Shown here: positions 61,876 to 62,415 of the stretch, in pieces | How positions within the stretch are numbered: position 1 is the stretch's first letter | How the letters are laid out: every line of letters begins with the position of its first letter | Source of the DNA: Cellvibrionaceae bacterium | GTDB lineage: Bacteria; Pseudomonadota; Gammaproteobacteria; Pseudomonadales; Cellvibrionaceae | DNA: 62,415 nt | NCBI GenBank assembly: GCA_021151695.1 | Contig: JAGKWU010000021.1 | Coordinates: 1-62,415, forward strand | Direction: 5' to 3' | Position numbers and translations under genes: made by a program | The notes under the pieces: generated by a model | Told to the model about the DNA's origin: nothing | The model's database searches: none | The model's input: only the letters and a program-made list of their open reading frames with translations

Positions 61876-62415
61876 TTACGCCTTGAACTCAGCGCGACCT
61901 TTGTAAGGCGCAGCAGCACCCAACTCAGCTTCGATACGCAGCAGACGGTTGTACTTGGATACGCGGTCTGAACGGCACAGAGAACCAGTCTTGATTTGAC
62001 CAGCAGCAGTAGCAACCGCCAGGTCAGCAATGGTGGTATCTTCGGTTTCACCTGAACGGTGAGAAATTACCGCGGTGTAGCCAGCGTCTTGCGCCATTTT
62101 GATCGCGTCCAAAGTTTCGGACAGAGAACCGATTTGGTTGAACTTGATCAGGATAGAGTTAGCGATTTTCTTCTCGATACCTTCTTTCAAAATCTTGGTG
62201 TTGGTTACGAACAGGTCGTCGCCCACCAGTTGGATTTTGTGACCGATTTTTTGCGTCAGGTCAGCCCAGCCAGCCCAATCGCTTTCATCTTTACCATCTT
62301 CGATAGAGATGATTGGGTACTTGGCAGCCAGGTCAGCCAGGTAATCAGAGAATTCGTTGGTGGTGAATACGCGGCCTTCGCCAGCCAGATCGTATTTGCC
62401 ATCTTTGTAGAATTC
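61876..62415 (-). CDS. eno: enolase, C-terminal part (5' end outside window)
   Basis: Enolase converts 2-phosphoglycerate to phosphoenolpyruvate and is also a degradosome component in some bacteria. The 179 residues present run from EFYKDGKYDL to the stop. They include SIEDGKDESDW (metal ligands), the catalytic Lys in ILIKFNQIGS and SHRSGETED. The frame is open to the window end, so about 250 N-terminal residues are missing. Confidence 0.97.
   Translation of the reverse strand, partial: EFYKDGKYDLAGEGRVFTTNEFSDYLADLAAKYPIISIEDGKDESDWAGWADLTQKIGHKIQLVGDDLFVTNTKILKEGIEKKIANSILIKFNQIGSLSETLDAIKMAQDAGYTAVISHRSGETEDTTIADLAVATAAGQIKTGSLCRSDRVSKYNRLLRIEAELGAAAPYKGRAEFKA

Overview
The window is a continuous piece of a gammaproteobacterial chromosome. 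The order mutS, fdxA, rpoS, nlpD, pcm, truD, ispF, ispD, ftsB, eno is the order known from Pseudomonas (with surE missing here). AlaA beside MsrB, and a PA2817-like gene beside Gly/Glu tRNAs, also resemble Pseudomonas. The complete MSHA-type pilus locus and moderate GC point away from Pseudomonas itself, toward a Cellvibrio-like member of the Cellvibrionaceae. That placement is inference. No prophage, insertion sequence, CRISPR array or rRNA gene was seen.

Layout. Positions 1-7.4 kb hold tRNA-Arg and tRNA-Ser, a YdjA-like nitroreductase, a membrane-anchored coiled-coil protein, a membrane adenylate cyclase, queF behind a two-gene ABC exporter, and a doubled tRNA-Gly/tRNA-Glu cluster. Positions 7.6-18.1 kb are mostly housekeeping and conserved small genes: msrB, alaA, a pdxB/NAD-kinase-like/methyltransferase operon, a BamE-like secreted protein, tusA, yheU-rlmM, a GcvR-like ACT protein and a DUF2721 protein. 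Positions 18.2-38.6 kb hold one long minus-strand MSHA pilus locus, read from the PilM-like mshI through a PilN-like gene, mshJ, K, L, M, N, E, G, F, A, C, D, O and P to two giant MshQ-like proteins. Positions 38.8-44.3 kb hold moeA, trmL, the coupled mioC-like/fldB/mnmC operon and a ComFB-domain protein. Positions 44.4-53.1 kb hold a DUF502 membrane protein, a glutaminyl cyclase, a cold-shock protein, a CHASE-GGDEF diguanylate cyclase, DUF4202 and SirB2 proteins, a kinase-pseudokinase, and PRC-barrel, Rho-N-like and phosphoribosyltransferase genes. Positions 53.1-62.4 kb hold the mutS-to-eno core block; enolase is cut by the window end.

How the genes work together. The MSHA locus supplies an inner-membrane platform (MshG, PilM/N/O/P-like MshI, PilN-like, MshJ, MshK), a secretin (MshL), an extension ATPase with an N-terminal c-di-GMP-binding type domain (MshE), a major pilin (MshA), minor pilins (MshC, D, O, P, F) and two large secreted proteins. 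Those two share a C-terminal module but carry different binding domains (LamG in one, two PA14 in the other). The same window carries a diguanylate cyclase and a ComFB protein, so cyclic-dinucleotide control of surface attachment is a reasonable but untested reading. RpoS, NlpD and Pcm form the usual stationary-phase and envelope group; ispD, ispF, ftsB and eno are core metabolism and division.

Numerous start sites were moved downstream of the longest reading frame on the basis of Shine-Dalgarno sequences, family N-termini or stop/start overlaps; each entry says why.
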